DNA of 64,000 bases from Rhodospirillaceae bacterium (GTDB taxonomy: Bacteria; Pseudomonadota; Alphaproteobacteria; Bin65). The notes below the pieces were generated by a model. The model saw nothing but the letters and a program-made list of their open reading frames with translations, was not told the origin of the DNA and made no database searches. Positions 36,748-46,699 of the stretch are shown here, piece by piece (the first letter of the stretch is position 1; each line of letters opens with the position of its first letter). Location: the NCBI GenBank assembly GCA_011523655.1, contig WTGH01000024.1, forward strand, positions 1 to 64,000, written 5' to 3'. Both the position numbers and the translations under genes were made by a program.

Positions 36748-38763
36748 ATGACGGACCAACCTTCACACATCGCGGTGGAACCGGCGGACCGGCCGGTGCC
36801 GCCAAATGGAAATCGGGCCGACGGACATCCGGCGGACCGGCCGGTCGCGATCTCGCTGCCCGACGGCAGCGTCCGGCACTATCCGGCGCCGGTGACGGGC
36901 GCGGATATCGCGGCCTCGATCGGTCCGGGCCTGGCGAAAGCGGCGCTGGCGGTCCGGGTCGACGGCGAACTGCGCGATCTCGCCCGCCCGATCGAGGCGG
37001 ATGCGGCGGTCGAGATCGTCACGCTCAAGGACGACGCGGCGCTGGAGCTGATCCGGCACGACGCCGCCCATGTCCTGGCCGAGGCGGTGCAGGAACTCTA
37101 CCCGGGCACGCAGATCACCTTCGGCCCGGCGACGGAAGACGGCTTCTACTACGATTTCCACCGGGAGGAGCACTTCACGCCGGCGGACTTCGAGGCGATC
37201 GAGGCGCGGATGCGCGAGATCGTCGACCGGAACGAGGACATCGTGCGCGAGGTCTGGGACCGCGACGCCGCCGCGGACCATTTCCGGCAGGCCGGCGAAA
37301 GCTTCAAGGCCGAATGGGTCGGCGAACTGCCGCCCGGCGAAGAGCTGACGATGTACCGCCAGGGCGGCTGGATCGACCTGTGCCGCGGCCCGCACCTGCC
37401 CTCGACGGGCAAGCTGCCCAAGGCGTTCAAGCTGATGAAGGTGGCCGGCGCCTACTGGCGCGGCGATGCCGCAAACCCGCAGCTCCAGCGCATCTACGGC
37501 ACGGCCTGGCGCAGCGAGAAGGAACTGAAGGCCTGGCTGCGCCTGCTGGAGGAGGCCGAACGGCGCGACCATCGCCGCCTCGGCCGGGAGATGGAACTGT
37601 TCCATATCCAGGAAGAGGCCGTCGGCAGCGTGTTCTGGCATCCCCACGGCTGGACGCTCTACCGCCTGTGCGAGGACTATATGCGCGCGCGGCTCGAACG
37701 GGCCGGCTATGTCGAGGTCAGAACGCCCCAGATGATCGACCGGGTGCTGTGGGAGCGCTCCGGCCACTGGGAGAAATTCCGCGAGCACATGTTCACGGCC
37801 GACGACGAGCGCGAGCGCGTCCTCGCCCTCAAGCCGATGAACTGCCCGGCCCATGTCCAGATTTTCCGGCATCTCGGCATCGTCAGCTACCGCGACCTGC
37901 CGCTGCGCATGGCGGAGTTCGGCACCTGCCACCGCAACGAACCCTCGGGCGCGCTGCACGGCCTGATGCGGGTGCGCGCCTTCACCCAGGACGACGCCCA
38001 CATCTTCTGCACGCCGGAGCAGATCAACAGCGAGGCCAAGGCGTTCTGCGACCTGCTCTCGTCGGTCTATCGCGATTTCGGCTTCGAGGACGTGACGATC
38101 AACTTCGCCGACCGGCCGCCGGTGCGCGCCGGCGACGACGCGACCTGGGACCGCGCCGAGGCGGCGCTCATGCAGGCGGTCGAAGCCGCCGGCATTCCCT
38201 ATGAGATGAACCCGGGCGAGGGTGCCTTCTACGGCCCCAAGCTGGAATTCGTGCTGCGCGACGCGATCGGGCGCGACTGGCAGTGCGGCACGCTGCAGGT
38301 CGATTTCGTCCTGCCGGAGCGGCTCGACGCGTCCTATGTCGGCGAGGACGGCGAAAAGCACCGGCCGGTCATGCTGCACCGCGCCATCCTGGGCTCCTTC
38401 GAGCGTTTCATCGGCATCCTGATCGAAGAAAATGCCGGCCGCCTGCCGCTCTGGCTCGCGCCGGTCCAGGTGATGGTCGCCACGGTGGTCGGCGATGCCG
38501 ACGCCCATGCAAAGAAGGTCGCGGAACGGCTGGCGGCGGCGGGCCTGCGGGTCGAGACCGACCTGCGCAACGAGAAGATCGCCTACAAGGTCCGCGAGCA
38601 TTCGACCGCCAAAATCCCCGTGATCGCCGTTGTCGGCCGGTCCGAAGCGGAGGAAAATACGGTTTCCCTGCGCCGGTTGGGCGGAAAAACGCAGGAAGTG
38701 CTTGCCTTGGAAGCCGCGGTCGATACACTGTCGGCTGACGCTGCGTCGCCGATCCAACAATAG
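36748..38763 (+). CDS. thrS: Threonyl-tRNA synthetase
   Basis: This class II synthetase of 671 residues charges tRNA-Thr. It has an N-terminal TGS domain ([27 protein letters not shown]), the editing domain ([35 protein letters not shown]), the catalytic core ([14 protein letters not shown] with a zinc ligand, [47 protein letters not shown]) and an anticodon-binding domain. About 35 residues precede the TGS domain, longer than in most homologues. It is controlled by the attenuator upstream and followed by infC, the conserved order. Confidence 0.97.
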   Translation: MTDQPSHIAVEPADRPVPPNGNRADGHPADRPVAISLPDGSVRHYPAPVTGADIAASIGPGLAKAALAVRVDGELRDLARPIEADAAVEIVTLKDDAALELIRHDAAHVLAEAVQELYPGTQITFGPATEDGFYYDFHREEHFTPADFEAIEARMREIVDRNEDIVREVWDRDAAADHFRQAGESFKAEWVGELPPGEELTMYRQGGWIDLCRGPHLPSTGKLPKAFKLMKVAGAYWRGDAANPQLQRIYGTAWRSEKELKAWLRLLEEAERRDHRRLGREMELFHIQEEAVGSVFWHPHGWTLYRLCEDYMRARLERAGYVEVRTPQMIDRVLWERSGHWEKFREHMFTADDERERVLALKPMNCPAHVQIFRHLGIVSYRDLPLRMAEFGTCHRNEPSGALHGLMRVRAFTQDDAHIFCTPEQINSEAKAFCDLLSSVYRDFGFEDVTINFADRPPVRAGDDATWDRAEAALMQAVEAAGIPYEMNPGEGAFYGPKLEFVLRDAIGRDWQCGTLQVDFVLPERLDASYVGEDGEKHRPVMLHRAILGSFERFIGILIEENAGRLPLWLAPVQVMVATVVGDADAHAKKVAERLAAAGLRVETDLRNEKIAYKVREHSTAKIPVIAVVGRSEAEENTVSLRRLGGKTQEVLALEAAVDTLSADAASPIQQ

Positions 38764-38884
38764 CCGAGGTTTTCAGTAACAACAGTGCTCCGGATCGTGC
38801 GGGGCGCTGATATCGGTGTTTGCCCGTTCCCCGGAGGAAGTCCGGAAGAATCGGGCAGGAACGTAGACGAAAGGAAGCCAGCCC

Positions 38885-39421
38885 ATACGACGCCCAATCG
38901 GTCCCATTGCGCCGGTCCACGAAGGCCCGCGCATCAACGACATGATCCGTGTTCCCGAGGTTCGCCTGATCGACGAACAGGGCATTCAGATCGGCATCGT
39001 GCCAACGGAGGATGCGCGCCTGCGCGCTTCGGATGTCGGCCTCGATCTGGTCGAGGTCTCGCCCAACGCCGAGCCGCCGGTCTGCAAGATCATCGACTAC
39101 GGCAAGCTCAAATACGAGAAGCAGAAAAAGAAGAACGAGGCCCGCAAGAAGCAGAAGACCATCGAGGTCAAGGAAATCAAGATGCGGCCCAACATCGACA
39201 CGCACGACTATGACGTGAAGATGCGCGCCATCAACAAGTTCCTCGGCGAAGGCGACAAGGTGAAGGTGACCCTGCGCTTCCGCGGCCGCGAGCTGGCCCA
39301 TCAGGAACTGGGCCTGAAGCTGCTCGAAAAGGTCCGCGACGCGCTGGAGGAACAGGCCAAGGTCGAGCAGTTCCCCAAGCTGGAAGGCCGCCAGATCACC
39401 ATGGTCATGGCGCCGCGCTGA
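38885..39421 (+). CDS. infC: Translation initiation factor IF-3, rare AUA start
   Basis: IF-3 binds the 30S subunit and proofreads initiator selection. The full N-terminus [21 protein letters not shown] is conserved in the family but lies upstream of the first ATG (38942). Between the in-frame stop TAG (38864) and that ATG only ATA (38885), ATC and ATT occur. ATA is placed seven bases after GGAAG, making it the likely start. IF-3 genes commonly use rare start codons so that the factor represses its own translation. The rest is typical: [36 protein letters not shown] and [13 protein letters not shown]. The length is 178 residues. Confidence 0.93.
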   Translation: MRRPIGPIAPVHEGPRINDMIRVPEVRLIDEQGIQIGIVPTEDARLRASDVGLDLVEVSPNAEPPVCKIIDYGKLKYEKQKKKNEARKKQKTIEVKEIKMRPNIDTHDYDVKMRAINKFLGEGDKVKVTLRFRGRELAHQELGLKLLEKVRDALEEQAKVEQFPKLEGRQITMVMAPR

Positions 39422-39734
39422 GGCGAAGCCGTATCCCTGATTCGTCATATCGACCGCAGCGATCCGAAGGATCGCGAAGCGGAGATATCTTTCCTGCGCG
39501 GTGCAATGGTCGAAGCGCCGTCGCGAAAAGATTTCTCCACTGCGCCCCGGATTAAATCCGGGGCTCCGGTCGAAATGACGGGTCGGGATTCACCTGGCCC
39601 GGCGCGCCGATATGGAACGCGAAGCCGGCGAATGCCGCAGCAGCCGTTGGCGCGGTCCCGGATAACGGACTTGCCATAACCGGCCCCTCCCGCCAGTCTC
39701 GGCCCTGACCGCTTCTGCTAGAGGCTACCCGACC
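39422..39734. other. Intergenic region with a REP-like hairpin
   Basis: rpmI and rplT, which often follow infC, are absent. The stretch contains CCCCGGATTAAATCCGGGG (39545-39563), a hairpin with the same core as the repeats at 1600 and 3400, next to GTCATATCGACC and GTCGAAATGACG, which are themselves inverted copies. No gene is visible. Confidence 0.6.
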
Positions 39735-40652
39735 GTGCGCGTCGTTTCGCTGATTTGCAGCGCCACCGAAATCGTCTGCGCCCTGGGCCGCGGCGGCGAT
39801 CTGGTCGGCCGGTCCCACGAATGCGATTTTCCGCCCGGCATCGAGGCGCTCCCGGTGCTGACCGCGCCGCAATTCGAGATCGCCGGCGCCAGCGCCGAAA
39901 TCGACCGGCGGGTCAAGGATCTCGTGCGCGACGGGCTGGCGATCTACGGCATCGACGCCGACCTGCTGCGCGACCTGCGGCCCGACGTGATCGTCACCCA
40001 GGATCAGTGCGAGGTCTGCGGCGCCAGCCTGGCGGACGTCGAGGCGGCGGTGGGCGACTGGACCGGCACGGACGTCCGGATCGTGTCCTGCAAGCCGCTC
40101 GGCCTGGAGGACGTGTGGACCGACATCCGCAACGTCGGCGACGCGCTGGACGCCGGCGATGCGGCCGAGCGGACGATCGCCGGATTGCAGGCGCGCATGG
40201 ATGCGATCTCCGCGGCGGCGGCCGAAATGCCGGAAAAGCCGACCGTCGCGACGGTCGAGTGGATCGATCCGCTGATGGCCGCCGGCAACTGGATGCCGGA
40301 ACTGGTGGCGATGGCCGGCGGGCGCAACCTGTTCGGCGCGGCCGGCGGCCACGCGCCCTGGATATCGTGGGCGGACCTGCGCGCCGCCGATCCGGACGTC
40401 GTCCTCGTCCTGCCCTGCGGTTTCGACATGGACCGCAGCATCGCCGAAATGCCGGCGCTGACGGCGCAACCCGGCTGGGCCGGGCTGCGCGCCGTACGGA
40501 ACGGCCGGGTCTTCGTGACCGACGGCAACCAGTATTTCAACCGGCCGGGCCCGCGCCTCGCCGAATCGCTCGAGATCCTAGCCGAGATCCTGCACCCGGC
40601 GCAGTTCGGGTTCGGCCGGGAAGGCAAAGGCTGGCGCCGCTACGCCGGATAG
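39735..40652 (+). CDS. BtuF-like cobalamin/metal-chelate binding-domain protein, cytoplasmic form
   Basis: The product has 305 residues with the periplasmic-binding-protein class III fold of PF01497: RVVSLICSATEIVCALG, LVGRSHECDFPPGI, LRPDVIVTQDQCEVCG and ATVEWIDPLMAAGNWMPELVAMAGG. No signal peptide is present, since the GTG at 39735 starts directly at the first strand; such versions occur widely and are annotated as cobalamin-binding proteins. Two Cys in DQCEVCG and a His-Glu-Cys (HEC) motif may bind a metal. The role is uncertain. Confidence 0.82.
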   Translation: MRVVSLICSATEIVCALGRGGDLVGRSHECDFPPGIEALPVLTAPQFEIAGASAEIDRRVKDLVRDGLAIYGIDADLLRDLRPDVIVTQDQCEVCGASLADVEAAVGDWTGTDVRIVSCKPLGLEDVWTDIRNVGDALDAGDAAERTIAGLQARMDAISAAAAEMPEKPTVATVEWIDPLMAAGNWMPELVAMAGGRNLFGAAGGHAPWISWADLRAADPDVVLVLPCGFDMDRSIAEMPALTAQPGWAGLRAVRNGRVFVTDGNQYFNRPGPRLAESLEILAEILHPAQFGFGREGKGWRRYAG

Positions 40653-40670
40653 CCGTTTCGTCCGCTTCGC

Positions 40671-41264
40671 CTACAGCGCCCGGCGGGCTTTCATGGCGGC
40701 GGTGAGCGTGCCGTCGTCGAGATAGTCGAGCTCGCCGCCGACCGGGACGCCGTGGGCCAGCGCCGTGACCCGGACGCCGGCATCGGCCAGCCGGTCGGCG
40801 ATATAGTGGCCCGTCGTCTGGCCCTCGACCGTGGCGTTGGTCGCCAGGATGACCTCGGCGACCGCCGGGTCCGAGGCCCGGCGGACCAGGGCTGGAATGC
40901 GCAATTCGTCCGGGCCGACGCCGTCGAGCGCCGAAAGCGCACCGCCGAGCACATGATAGCGGCCCCGGAAAATGCCGGCGCGCTCCATCGCCCACAGGTC
41001 GCCGACCTCCTCGACCACGCACAGCGCCGCCGGGTCGCGGCGCGGGTCGGCGCAGATGCCGCAGGGATCGGTGGTATCGACATTGCCGCACTGGCTGCAG
41101 GCGCCGACCTTCTCGACCGCTTCGGTCATCGCGCGGGCGAGCGGCGCCATGAGCCGGTCCTTCTGCTTGACCATCCGGAGGGCGGCACGGCGCGCGCTGC
41201 GCGGACCGAGCCCCGGCAGTTTCGCCAGGAGCTGGATCAGCCGTTCGATTTCGGCGCCGGCCAC
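40671..41264 (-). CDS. recR: Recombination protein RecR
   Basis: RecR works with RecF and RecO in gap repair. The product has 197 residues with an N-terminal helix-hairpin-helix ([19 protein letters not shown]), a four-Cys zinc finger ([18 protein letters not shown]) and a TOPRIM domain ([34 protein letters not shown]). It follows ybaB by 12 bp on the same strand, the conserved dnaX-ybaB-recR operon. Confidence 0.96.
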   Translation of the reverse strand: MAGAEIERLIQLLAKLPGLGPRSARRAALRMVKQKDRLMAPLARAMTEAVEKVGACSQCGNVDTTDPCGICADPRRDPAALCVVEEVGDLWAMERAGIFRGRYHVLGGALSALDGVGPDELRIPALVRRASDPAVAEVILATNATVEGQTTGHYIADRLADAGVRVTALAHGVPVGGELDYLDDGTLTAAMKARRAL

Positions 41265-41275
41265 GGAACCGGCGC

Positions 41276-41599
41276 TCAGAACGGCAGCTTGAGGCCGCCG
41301 GGCAGGTTCAGCCCGCCGGTCAGCTTCGACATTTCTTCCTGCTGATGCGCCTCGACCTTCGATCGGGCGTCGGCGAAGGCGGCGACGATCAGGTCCTCCA
41401 GGACCTCGACTTCCGAGGCGACCGCCGCGGACGGGTCGATCCTGACCGACGTCACCTCGTTCCGGCCGTTCATCGTGACCGTCACGAGGCCGGCGCCGGC
41501 GCGGCCTTCATGCTGCGAGTCCGCCAGCTGCTGCTGCATGGCCTCCAGTCGGGCCTGCATCTCCCCGGCCTGTTTCATCAGGTCGCCCAGATTCTTCAT
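41276..41599 (-). CDS. ybaB: YbaB/EbfC nucleoid-associated protein
   Basis: A small DNA-binding protein of 107 residues: [22 protein letters not shown], then [20 protein letters not shown] and a C-terminal helix, the complete YbaB pattern. It forms dimers that bind DNA. Its start overlaps the dnaX stop codon (ATGA). Confidence 0.95.
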   Translation of the reverse strand: MKNLGDLMKQAGEMQARLEAMQQQLADSQHEGRAGAGLVTVTMNGRNEVTSVRIDPSAAVASEVEVLEDLIVAAFADARSKVEAHQQEEMSKLTGGLNLPGGLKLPF

Positions 41600-43713
41600 G
41601 CCGCGTCTCCTTCCGGATCGGTGCGGTCGCCCTGCCCGGAGTCGGACACAGAGTCAGACACAGGGCCGGACATCGGGCCGGACACATTCGTCAGCACGCT
41701 GCCCTCGAACCGGTCGAGCACGGTGCGCACCAGCGGGTCCTGCGCCGCTTCGTCCATAAGCTGCTGCCGGGCCGCCGCGTCCTGCTGCTTCAGGGTCGGC
41801 GCGCCCGGCGCGTCGGACACGGCGACGATCCAGCGCTCCCCGGTCCATTCCTGCAACAGGGCGGCAACCCGGCCGGAAAGCTCGCGGCCGGCGCCCGCCT
41901 CGGGGCGGATTTCCAGCCTGCCGGCATCGAACGAGACCGGATGAACCGAATTGTAAAGCTGCCCGTAGAGGATCATCTCCTTGCGCTCGCGAAACAGGTC
42001 GACCAGCGCCCGGAAATCCGCCGGGGGAGCGGCCGGGGCGGCCGGGGCGGCTTCGACGGCGGCCGGCGGCCGGCTTGGCGCCGGCACGGACGCTTCGGCG
42101 GCGATTTCCGGACCGGGCGCGGGCGCGTCCGGGACCGGACCGCTCCCCGCCGCACGCGCCAGCGCGGCGGCGGGCGGACCGCCGTCGCCCGCCGGCATAT
42201 CCGAAGGCGGATCCGGCGGCGCTTCCGGCAATCCGGGGCCGGGTGGAGCATCGGCGGGCCGGACCGGCGCGGGAAGCGCGTCTCCGGGGCGGAATTCTTC
42301 GGGGGGAGCTTCTTCGGGACGGGTCTCTTCCGGCGGGGGCGCAGCGCGCTCGGGCAGCGGCGGCTCCGCGGCGGCGCTCCCCGCCCGGTCCGGCGCGGTT
42401 GGCGCCGGGCCGTTGCCCGCCGCGGGCGCGGCCGGTGCAGGACGGGAAACGGCTGTGGCCTCCGGGCCGGAGCGATTGTCCAGCCGCCGGACCAGATCGG
42501 CGGGCGTCGGCAGTTCGGCGGCATAACACAGCCGGACGATCAGCATCTCCAGCGCCGTCATCGGCTGCGGTGCAAGCTGAACCTCGGCGGCGCCTTTCAG
42601 CAACATCTGCCAGGCCCGGCTCAGCGCGCCCATCTGCAGCCTGCCGGACAGGGCGGCGGCGCGCTGCCCGTCGGTCGCCGTCGCGCCGGCGCCCGACGCC
42701 GCGGCATCCGGCGTCAGTTTCAGCCGCGTCAGCCAGTGGACGATATCCATCAGGTCCTGGACGACGAGCAGCGGCGCGGCGCCGTCGCGATACATGGCGC
42801 CGGCACGGTCGATCGCGCCCGGGGCGTCGCCGGTAGCGATCCTTTCGAACAGGTCGAGGGACTGAGACCGGTCCGCCATGCCGAGCAGCGCGCGTACGCG
42901 GCCAGCCGTAATGGGGCCCGCTGCCTCATCGGACGCATCGTCCGATCCGCCGTCCGGCCCGACATTGGTTTGCGCGATCACCCGGTCGAGCAGGGAGAGG
43001 CCGTCGCGCACCGACCCGTCCGCGGCCCGGGCGAGCAGGGCGACGGCCTCGCCCGAGACCGCGGCTCCTTCCCGGCCGGCGATATCGGCGAGATGGGCGG
43101 CCAGTTCGGCCTCGTCGAGCCGGCGCAGGTCGAAGCGCTGGCAGCGCGACAGGATGGTCACCGGAACCTTGCGGATTTCCGTCGTCGCGAAGACGAACTT
43201 CACATGCTCCGGTGGCTCCTCCAGCGTTTTCAGCAGGGCGTTGAAGGCGTTCCTGCTGAGCATGTGGACTTCGTCGATAATGTAGATCTTGAATTTTGCC
43301 GCGACCGGCCGGTAGCGCGCGCTGTCGATGATCTCCCGGACATCGTCCACGCCGGTGTTGGAGGCGGCGTCCATCTCCATCACGTCGACGTCGCGGTCCT
43401 CGGCGATCGCCACGCAGTGGACGCAGGCGCCGCACGGCTCGATCGTCGGGCCGCCCGCGCCATCCGGGCCGACGCAGTTGAGCGCGCGGGCGATCAGCCG
43501 GGCGGTCGTCGTCTTGCCGATGCCGCGCACGCCGGTGAGGATGAAGGCGTGGTGGACCCGGTTCAGCCGGATGGCGTTGGTCAGCGTCCGGACGAGGACG
43601 TCCTGGCCGATCAGTTCATCGAACGTGGCGGGCCGGTATTTGCGCGCGAGAACGCGGTATTCCGGAGCATCCTGCGGCGGCACCGTTTTTGCGGGTTCGG
43701 GACTGTCGGCCAT
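41596..43713 (-). CDS. dnaX: DNA polymerase III subunit gamma/tau
   Basis: DnaX is the clamp-loader ATPase and replisome organiser, 705 residues. The AAA+ core shows YRPATFDELIGQDVLVRTL, Walker A GVRGIGKTT, a zinc module (CGACVHC, with an upstream Cys in LNCVGPDG and a His replacing the fourth ligand region), IDEVHMLS and the SRC arginine finger. A Pro/Ala/Glu-rich linker (about 410-580) is followed by the tau C-terminal domain. ATG 43713 (MADSPEPAKTVPP) is the start. The final 20 residues contain four 12-bp tandem repeats (41643-41690). I see no A-rich slippery site for a short gamma form. Confidence 0.95.
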   Translation of the reverse strand: MADSPEPAKTVPPQDAPEYRVLARKYRPATFDELIGQDVLVRTLTNAIRLNRVHHAFILTGVRGIGKTTTARLIARALNCVGPDGAGGPTIEPCGACVHCVAIAEDRDVDVMEMDAASNTGVDDVREIIDSARYRPVAAKFKIYIIDEVHMLSRNAFNALLKTLEEPPEHVKFVFATTEIRKVPVTILSRCQRFDLRRLDEAELAAHLADIAGREGAAVSGEAVALLARAADGSVRDGLSLLDRVIAQTNVGPDGGSDDASDEAAGPITAGRVRALLGMADRSQSLDLFERIATGDAPGAIDRAGAMYRDGAAPLLVVQDLMDIVHWLTRLKLTPDAAASGAGATATDGQRAAALSGRLQMGALSRAWQMLLKGAAEVQLAPQPMTALEMLIVRLCYAAELPTPADLVRRLDNRSGPEATAVSRPAPAAPAAGNGPAPTAPDRAGSAAAEPPLPERAAPPPEETRPEEAPPEEFRPGDALPAPVRPADAPPGPGLPEAPPDPPSDMPAGDGGPPAAALARAAGSGPVPDAPAPGPEIAAEASVPAPSRPPAAVEAAPAAPAAPPADFRALVDLFRERKEMILYGQLYNSVHPVSFDAGRLEIRPEAGAGRELSGRVAALLQEWTGERWIVAVSDAPGAPTLKQQDAAARQQLMDEAAQDPLVRTVLDRFEGSVLTNVSGPMSGPVSDSVSDSGQGDRTDPEGDAA

Positions 43714-43792
43714 AGAGTTCCGGAGGCGTCGCCACGCTGCCGCGCCGCGCCGGCCAGGGTGCCCGTCGTGCGGACGCAAAGGGAAACGGTGG

Positions 43793-43882
43793 AAGACCGG
43801 ACAGCGACCCGGGCGAAACTCGTTACGGCTGCTTCCTTCCGGACCTGACCGGGTTGGCGAGGCGCCCGTCCGCGCCGGTCTT
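43793..43882 (-). ncRNA. ffs: Signal recognition particle RNA (bacterial small type, 4.5S)
   Basis: The strand contains GGTCAGGTCCGGAAGGAAGC, the universally conserved apical domain that binds Ffh. The outer ends AAGACCGG and CCGGTCTT pair exactly, giving a 90-nt hairpin of the usual small bacterial type. It lies just upstream of dnaX on the same strand, a standard alphaproteobacterial arrangement. Confidence 0.95.
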
Positions 43883-43890
43883 CCGAATCG

Positions 43891-43896
43891 AGTATA
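43891..43896 (-). promoter_or_regulatory. -10 element of ffs
   Basis: TATACT on the minus strand ends 8 bases before the predicted 5' end of the SRP RNA, a textbook position. The matching -35 region is not close to consensus. Confidence 0.6.
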
Positions 43897-44278
43897 TCAG
43901 GTTTCCGGCGCGACGGCGCAAGCGGAGACTGCGCCGACGGCCGGATGGGGCGACGGGCGGCCGGGGCGGCGCGGCGCGGCGCACCCGCTATGCCGGACCC
44001 GTCATGCCCGACCCGTCATGCCCGATATGCGCCGGAGCGGACCGAATTTCATTCAAATCCGGCCGGAGCGGGCCATATAACAGGCGACAGCCGGTTCCGC
44101 CGGGCGCCGCGCCGCGGAAACCGGGCCGCCGCGAACGCCGTCAAACACAGTTGGACAGACCCGCCGGAAAGCGCCGGCGACCCCGAAGGGCGATCATGAA
44201 GACTTGCGCACAGATGCCGGCCGGGCCGCCGTTCGGGCCCAGCGCCTCGCCGTCCGGTCCGGCGGTCCGGGCCGCCGC
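43897..44278. other. Intergenic region between ffs and the antiporter gene
   Basis: The stretch holds a 14-bp tandem repeat, CCCGACCCGTCATG, in two to three units at about 43987-44022, and a less GC-rich patch (ATTTCATTCAAATCC, CCATATAAC) at about 44046-44082 that may contain the promoter for the antiporter gene. No gene is supported. Confidence 0.5.
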
Positions 44279-45262
44279 ATGATTCTGCTGATCGCGGAGG
44301 TGGCGGGCGGGCTTGTCCTGCTCTACTACGGCGGCGAGTGGCTGGTCAGGGGCGCCGTATCGCTGGCCGACCGCTCGGGCGCATCCCCGTTGATCATCGG
44401 TCTTTCGGTCGTCGCGGCCGGCACCAGCGCGCCGGAGCTGTTCGTCAGCCTCATCTCCGTCTGGGAAAACAAGCCGGCGATTGCCATCGGCAACGTCGTC
44501 GGCAGCAATATCGCCAACATTCTGCTGGTGCTGGGCATGGCGGCGCTGATCTGGCCGGTCGTTGCGCGGATGAGCGTCAACCGGTGGGACGGCCCCGTCC
44601 TGATTGCGGCCACCGCCGTGTTCTGCGCCCTGGCAAGCTTCGGCGAAATCGGCCGCCTCGCCGGAATTTTCATGATTCTCTGCCTGGGCCTCTACCTCTG
44701 GCGGTCCTACCGCCTCGACCGGAAGGACATGCAGGCGCGCCGGGAAATCGAGGAGGAGGTCGCCGAACTGGGCGGCGATTACGGACCCCGGCGGATCGCG
44801 ATCTATCTGATCGCCGGATTTGCCGGCGTTATCGGCGGCGCCGAGCTGCTGGTATTCGGTGCAGCCGGAATAGCAGCCGATTTCGGCATTTCCGAGGCCG
44901 TGATCGGCGTTACGCTGGTCGCGGTCGGCACCTCGCTGCCGGAACTGGCAACCGCCGTCGCGGCGGCGCGCAACCGCCATACCGAACTGGCGCTCGGCAA
45001 CGTGATCGGCAGCTGCATATTCAACATCCTGGCGATCATCGGCATCGTTTCCCTTGTGCGTCCGCTTGCCGTGCCGGAAGAAATCCTCGCCTTCGATCTG
45101 TGGGTCATGGGCGGCGTCACCCTGGGCTTCATCGCGCTGACCCTGGCGACGCCCCGGCTGGGCCGGACAATCGGCGCGATTATGCTGCTGTGCTATGCCG
45201 CGTATATCGTCTCCCAGTTCACCGGACTGTCGGCCATGCCGGCGATGTACCGGCCAGCCTGA
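44279..45262 (+). CDS. Calcium/sodium antiporter (YrbG-type CaCA exchanger)
   Basis: The product is an inner-membrane cation exchanger of 327 residues with two inverted Na/Ca exchanger repeats: VVAAGTSAPELFVSLIS with NVVGSNIANILLVLG in the first, and LVAVGTSLPELATAV with NVIGSCIFNILAIIG in the second. These alpha-repeat motifs carry the ion-binding Glu residues. A cytoplasmic loop rich in charge (RKDMQARREIEEEVAEL) separates the halves. ATG 44279 places the first helix at the N-terminus. Confidence 0.93.
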   Translation: MILLIAEVAGGLVLLYYGGEWLVRGAVSLADRSGASPLIIGLSVVAAGTSAPELFVSLISVWENKPAIAIGNVVGSNIANILLVLGMAALIWPVVARMSVNRWDGPVLIAATAVFCALASFGEIGRLAGIFMILCLGLYLWRSYRLDRKDMQARREIEEEVAELGGDYGPRRIAIYLIAGFAGVIGGAELLVFGAAGIAADFGISEAVIGVTLVAVGTSLPELATAVAAARNRHTELALGNVIGSCIFNILAIIGIVSLVRPLAVPEEILAFDLWVMGGVTLGFIALTLATPRLGRTIGAIMLLCYAAYIVSQFTGLSAMPAMYRPA

Positions 45263-45306
45263 CACCGGCTCTGACACGCGTCCCGACACCGGATTCCGAC
45301 GCCGCC

Positions 45307-46089
45307 ATGACCGATCGCCGACCGGAAATCGCCCCCACGACCGCCCTCGTCACCGGCGCGGCGACGCGGATCGGCCGGGCGATCGCCCTTGGCCTGGCGG
45401 ACGAGGGATGGACGGTGGCGGTCCACTACCGCCGCTCGGAGAGCGAGGCGCTCGAGGTCGTCGACCTGATCCGCGGCACTGGCGGCCGGGCGGCGCCCGT
45501 GCAGGCGGATCTTTCGGTCGAGGCCGAAGCAGCCGCGCTGCTGCCGTCGGTTCACCGCGAGATCGGGCCGGTCGGGTGCCTGGTCAACAACGCCAGCGAA
45601 TTCGAACGCGACGAAATCGGCGACCTGAGCCGGACGAGCTGGGACCTGCATCTCGAGACCAACCTGCGCGCGCCGGCGCTGCTGATGCAGGACATGGCCC
45701 GGCTGCTGCCGGACGGCCGGAACGGCGCCATCGTCAATCTGCTCGACCAGCGCGTGCTCAACCTGACGCCGCATTTCGTCAGCTATACGGTGAGCAAGGC
45801 CGCCCTGTGGACCCTGACGCGGACCATGGCACTGGCGCTGGCGCCGCGCATCCGGGTCAACGCGATCGGGCCGGGGCCGGCGCTGCCGAGCAAACGGCAG
45901 AGCCGGGCCGACTTCGACCGCCAGATCGGCAAGCTGCCGCTGCGCTGCGCCGGCACACCGCAGGAAATCGCCGCGGCGATCCGGTTCATTCTCGCCATGC
46001 CGTCGATGACCGGCCAGATGATCGCCCTGGACGGCGGCCAGCATCTGGGCTGGGCGCAGCCGCGCGGAGACGGCGGAGACAGGGAATGA
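45307..46089 (+). CDS. SDR-family reductase (FolM/pteridine-reductase-like)
   Basis: The product has 260 residues: cofactor motif ALVTGAATRIGRAIA, VHYRRSESEA (the Arg after the second strand suggests NADPH), LVNNASEFERDEIGD and the YTVSKAALW active-site Tyr-x3-Lys. The usual catalytic Ser region reads LLDQRVLNLTPHFVSY. The combination TGAATRIG, NNAS and DQR is typical of pteridine or dihydromonapterin reductases. It lies 52 bp upstream of folB, which supports a pterin role. Confidence 0.85.
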   Translation: MTDRRPEIAPTTALVTGAATRIGRAIALGLADEGWTVAVHYRRSESEALEVVDLIRGTGGRAAPVQADLSVEAEAAALLPSVHREIGPVGCLVNNASEFERDEIGDLSRTSWDLHLETNLRAPALLMQDMARLLPDGRNGAIVNLLDQRVLNLTPHFVSYTVSKAALWTLTRTMALALAPRIRVNAIGPGPALPSKRQSRADFDRQIGKLPLRCAGTPQEIAAAIRFILAMPSMTGQMIALDGGQHLGWAQPRGDGGDRE

Positions 46090-46141
46090 TCCGCGCCGGC
46101 GCCCCTCTGTGTGATTTATTTCATAGAATGGACGGGATCCG

Positions 46142-46591
46142 ATGACGCGACCGCTTGAAGCGATGGTTCCGCACCTGGCCTCGGGCTCCGACTCGCCGCG
46201 GCTTGCCGACACGCTGGGCGGGCAGCGCCACATCTTCGTGCGCGACCTGGTCCTGAGCTGCAACATCGGCGTCTACCGCCACGAGCGCGATGCGCCCCAG
46301 CGGGTCCGGCTGAACATCGACCTGGCGATCGCCGACGACGCCGCGGGCGCGACCGACCGGCTCGAAGACACCGTGAGCTACGAGCAGATCGTCGGCCGTG
46401 CCTGCGCCATTGTCGACGCGCGGCACTACAATCTGGTCGAGACGCTGGCCGAAGCGCTGGCGGCCATGTGCCTGGACGATCCGCGCGTGCGCGCCGCCCG
46501 CATCCGCGTCGAGAAGCTCGACGTCTTCGCCAACACCGGCGCCGTCGGCGTCGAGATCGAACGGCCGCGCCGCAGCCGGCCGGAAAAGTGA
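46142..46591 (+). CDS. folB: Dihydroneopterin aldolase
   Basis: FolB catalyses an early step of folate synthesis. The product has 149 residues; the core begins HIFVRDLVLSCNIGVYRHERDAPQRVRLNIDL, with YEQIV and the catalytic HYNLVETLAEALA. About 28 residues precede the core, so ATG 46142 may be early, but no better start is visible. It forms a pair with the upstream SDR gene. Confidence 0.93.
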   Translation: MTRPLEAMVPHLASGSDSPRLADTLGGQRHIFVRDLVLSCNIGVYRHERDAPQRVRLNIDLAIADDAAGATDRLEDTVSYEQIVGRACAIVDARHYNLVETLAEALAAMCLDDPRVRAARIRVEKLDVFANTGAVGVEIERPRRSRPEK

Positions 46592-46635
46592 TGTGGCGTC
46601 GTGGGTTACGCCGTTTGTTCACACGCTGTCCGAAG

Positions 46636-46663
46636 CAGGCGCCTGTACCGGTTTCGAACCGGT
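46636..46663. other. Two adjacent perfect hairpins
   Basis: CAGGCGCCTG (46636-46645) is directly followed by ACCGGTTTCGAACCGGT (46647-46663), a 7-bp stem with a TCG loop. On the minus strand the second hairpin looks like a tRNA T-arm (GGTTCGAAACC), but no acceptor, D or anticodon arm can be built around it. It could act as the folB terminator despite lacking a T-run. Confidence 0.5.
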
Positions 46664-46699
46664 CTGCCAGTCTCGTTACAGAACCGTGACATCGCGACG

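Noticed and set aside
41596-43713. Programmed frameshift in dnaX giving a short gamma subunit
   Set aside because: No A-rich slippery sequence with a following hairpin was found in the linker region.
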